From Pelodera strongyloides (Eukaryota; Nematoda; Chromadorea; Rhabditida; Rhabditidae): DNA of 64,000 nt. The stretch is taken from assembly GCA_036852015.1 (NCBI GenBank), contig JAANDG010000117.1:186001-250000 (forward strand). The letters are read 5' to 3'. Below are positions 63,467-64,000 of the stretch, one piece after another. The position numbers were made by a program, and so were the translations under genes. Below the pieces are notes generated by a model that saw nothing but the letters and a program-made list of their open reading frames with translations, did not search any database and was not told the DNA's origin. How positions within the stretch are numbered: position 1 is the first letter of the stretch; every line of letters begins with the position of its first letter.

Positions 63467-64000
63467 GTAAAAAGACGATAATGAAGTGACTACTATCCTT
63501 TAACATCTGTCCATCTGTCTTACCGGGAGTCGTATAAGCTCGAAGATTCTACCTATTATATCTATGTAATGTTATTGGTAATTCACTGTAACAATTGTAC
63601 CGTTGTGTTTACTGTAATAAATAAACGGCGTTATAAAAAACAACAAATAAGATACGCTTTATTAACCCGCTGGAATAAAGTCGACTAACACGTACGAACC
63701 CGTAGTTCAAAAAAATATTTACAAAATTTGTGAACATTTTACAATAATAAAATCAAGCTACTAGCCAAGTGAATTTGTATAAAAGTTGTTAGACACGGCG
63801 GCACAGATATTTGATAAGTCTCGTCATTAGCATGAGTCAATATTGCATGAAAAGAAAACTAGAAACTAAAGGTTTTAATTCTTATCGTATGGATACTTCT
63901 TGTTAGCCGCTTTCCGATAAACATAGAAATGACTCCAGCACATAAAAAACACTTTGATGAAATAAAGTTGTGGGAAATTGTGCTTTCTAATATTTGCCGC

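Larger units (their letters stand above)
61670..64000. other. 3' region of the plus-strand gene; no further gene seen
   Basis: A GA tract directly follows the stop (61672-61720), then AT-rich DNA with two hairpin elements. Possible polyadenylation signals (aataaa) occur near 63617. A 76-codon open frame at 63070-63300 is cysteine-containing but runs into a hairpin element and has no support. Confidence 0.45.

Overview
This is an AT-rich, intron-rich animal nuclear genome window. The genus cannot be named from sequence alone. Two genes with a semaphorin-PSI-IPT-tyrosine kinase layout (the MET/RON receptor family, known only from animals), short GT-AG introns, hundreds of GA/CT microsatellite bases and dense short hairpin transposons suggest an invertebrate, possibly an early-branching one such as a sponge or cnidarian; that placement is inference.

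Layout. 1-0.74 kb: an 11-codon tandem repeat followed by a short open frame with a possible membrane segment (doubtful gene). 1.26-2.54 kb, plus strand: a complete four-exon NAT9-type N-acetyltransferase. 5.81-6.58 kb, minus strand: two 150-base exons that together make one I-set immunoglobulin domain of an otherwise unseen gene. 10.39-22.56 kb and 25.71-40.60 kb, both minus strand: two tandem paralogues of a MET-like receptor tyrosine kinase, each resolved here into 29 matching exons (plus one optional exon in copy 2). 40.6-56.3 kb: mostly microsatellites and hairpin elements, with two isolated candidate exons. 56.3-61.7 kb, plus strand: a 13-exon gene for a 420-residue protein with an N-terminal Cys/His cluster and a helical, coiled-coil-like region; I do not recognise it. 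61.7-64 kb: no gene seen.

The two receptors share splice sites, intron phases, intron SINE and hairpin insertions and both flanks, so they arose by a segmental duplication of roughly 14-17 kb. Each copy carries exactly one frame-breaking single-base difference relative to the other: a missing base in exon 12 of copy 1 and an extra base in exon 2 of copy 2. Apart from these, all exons of both copies stay open and phase-consistent, and the kinase motifs are intact. Either both are recent pseudogenes, or one or both differences are sequence errors or alleles.

The other dominant theme is a large set of short hairpin elements with several unrelated cores, all starting TTAA-AG and ending CT-TTAA. 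They have filled introns and intergenic DNA alike, occasionally abut on a shared TTAA, nest in one another, and hit the same TTAA in both receptor paralogues.
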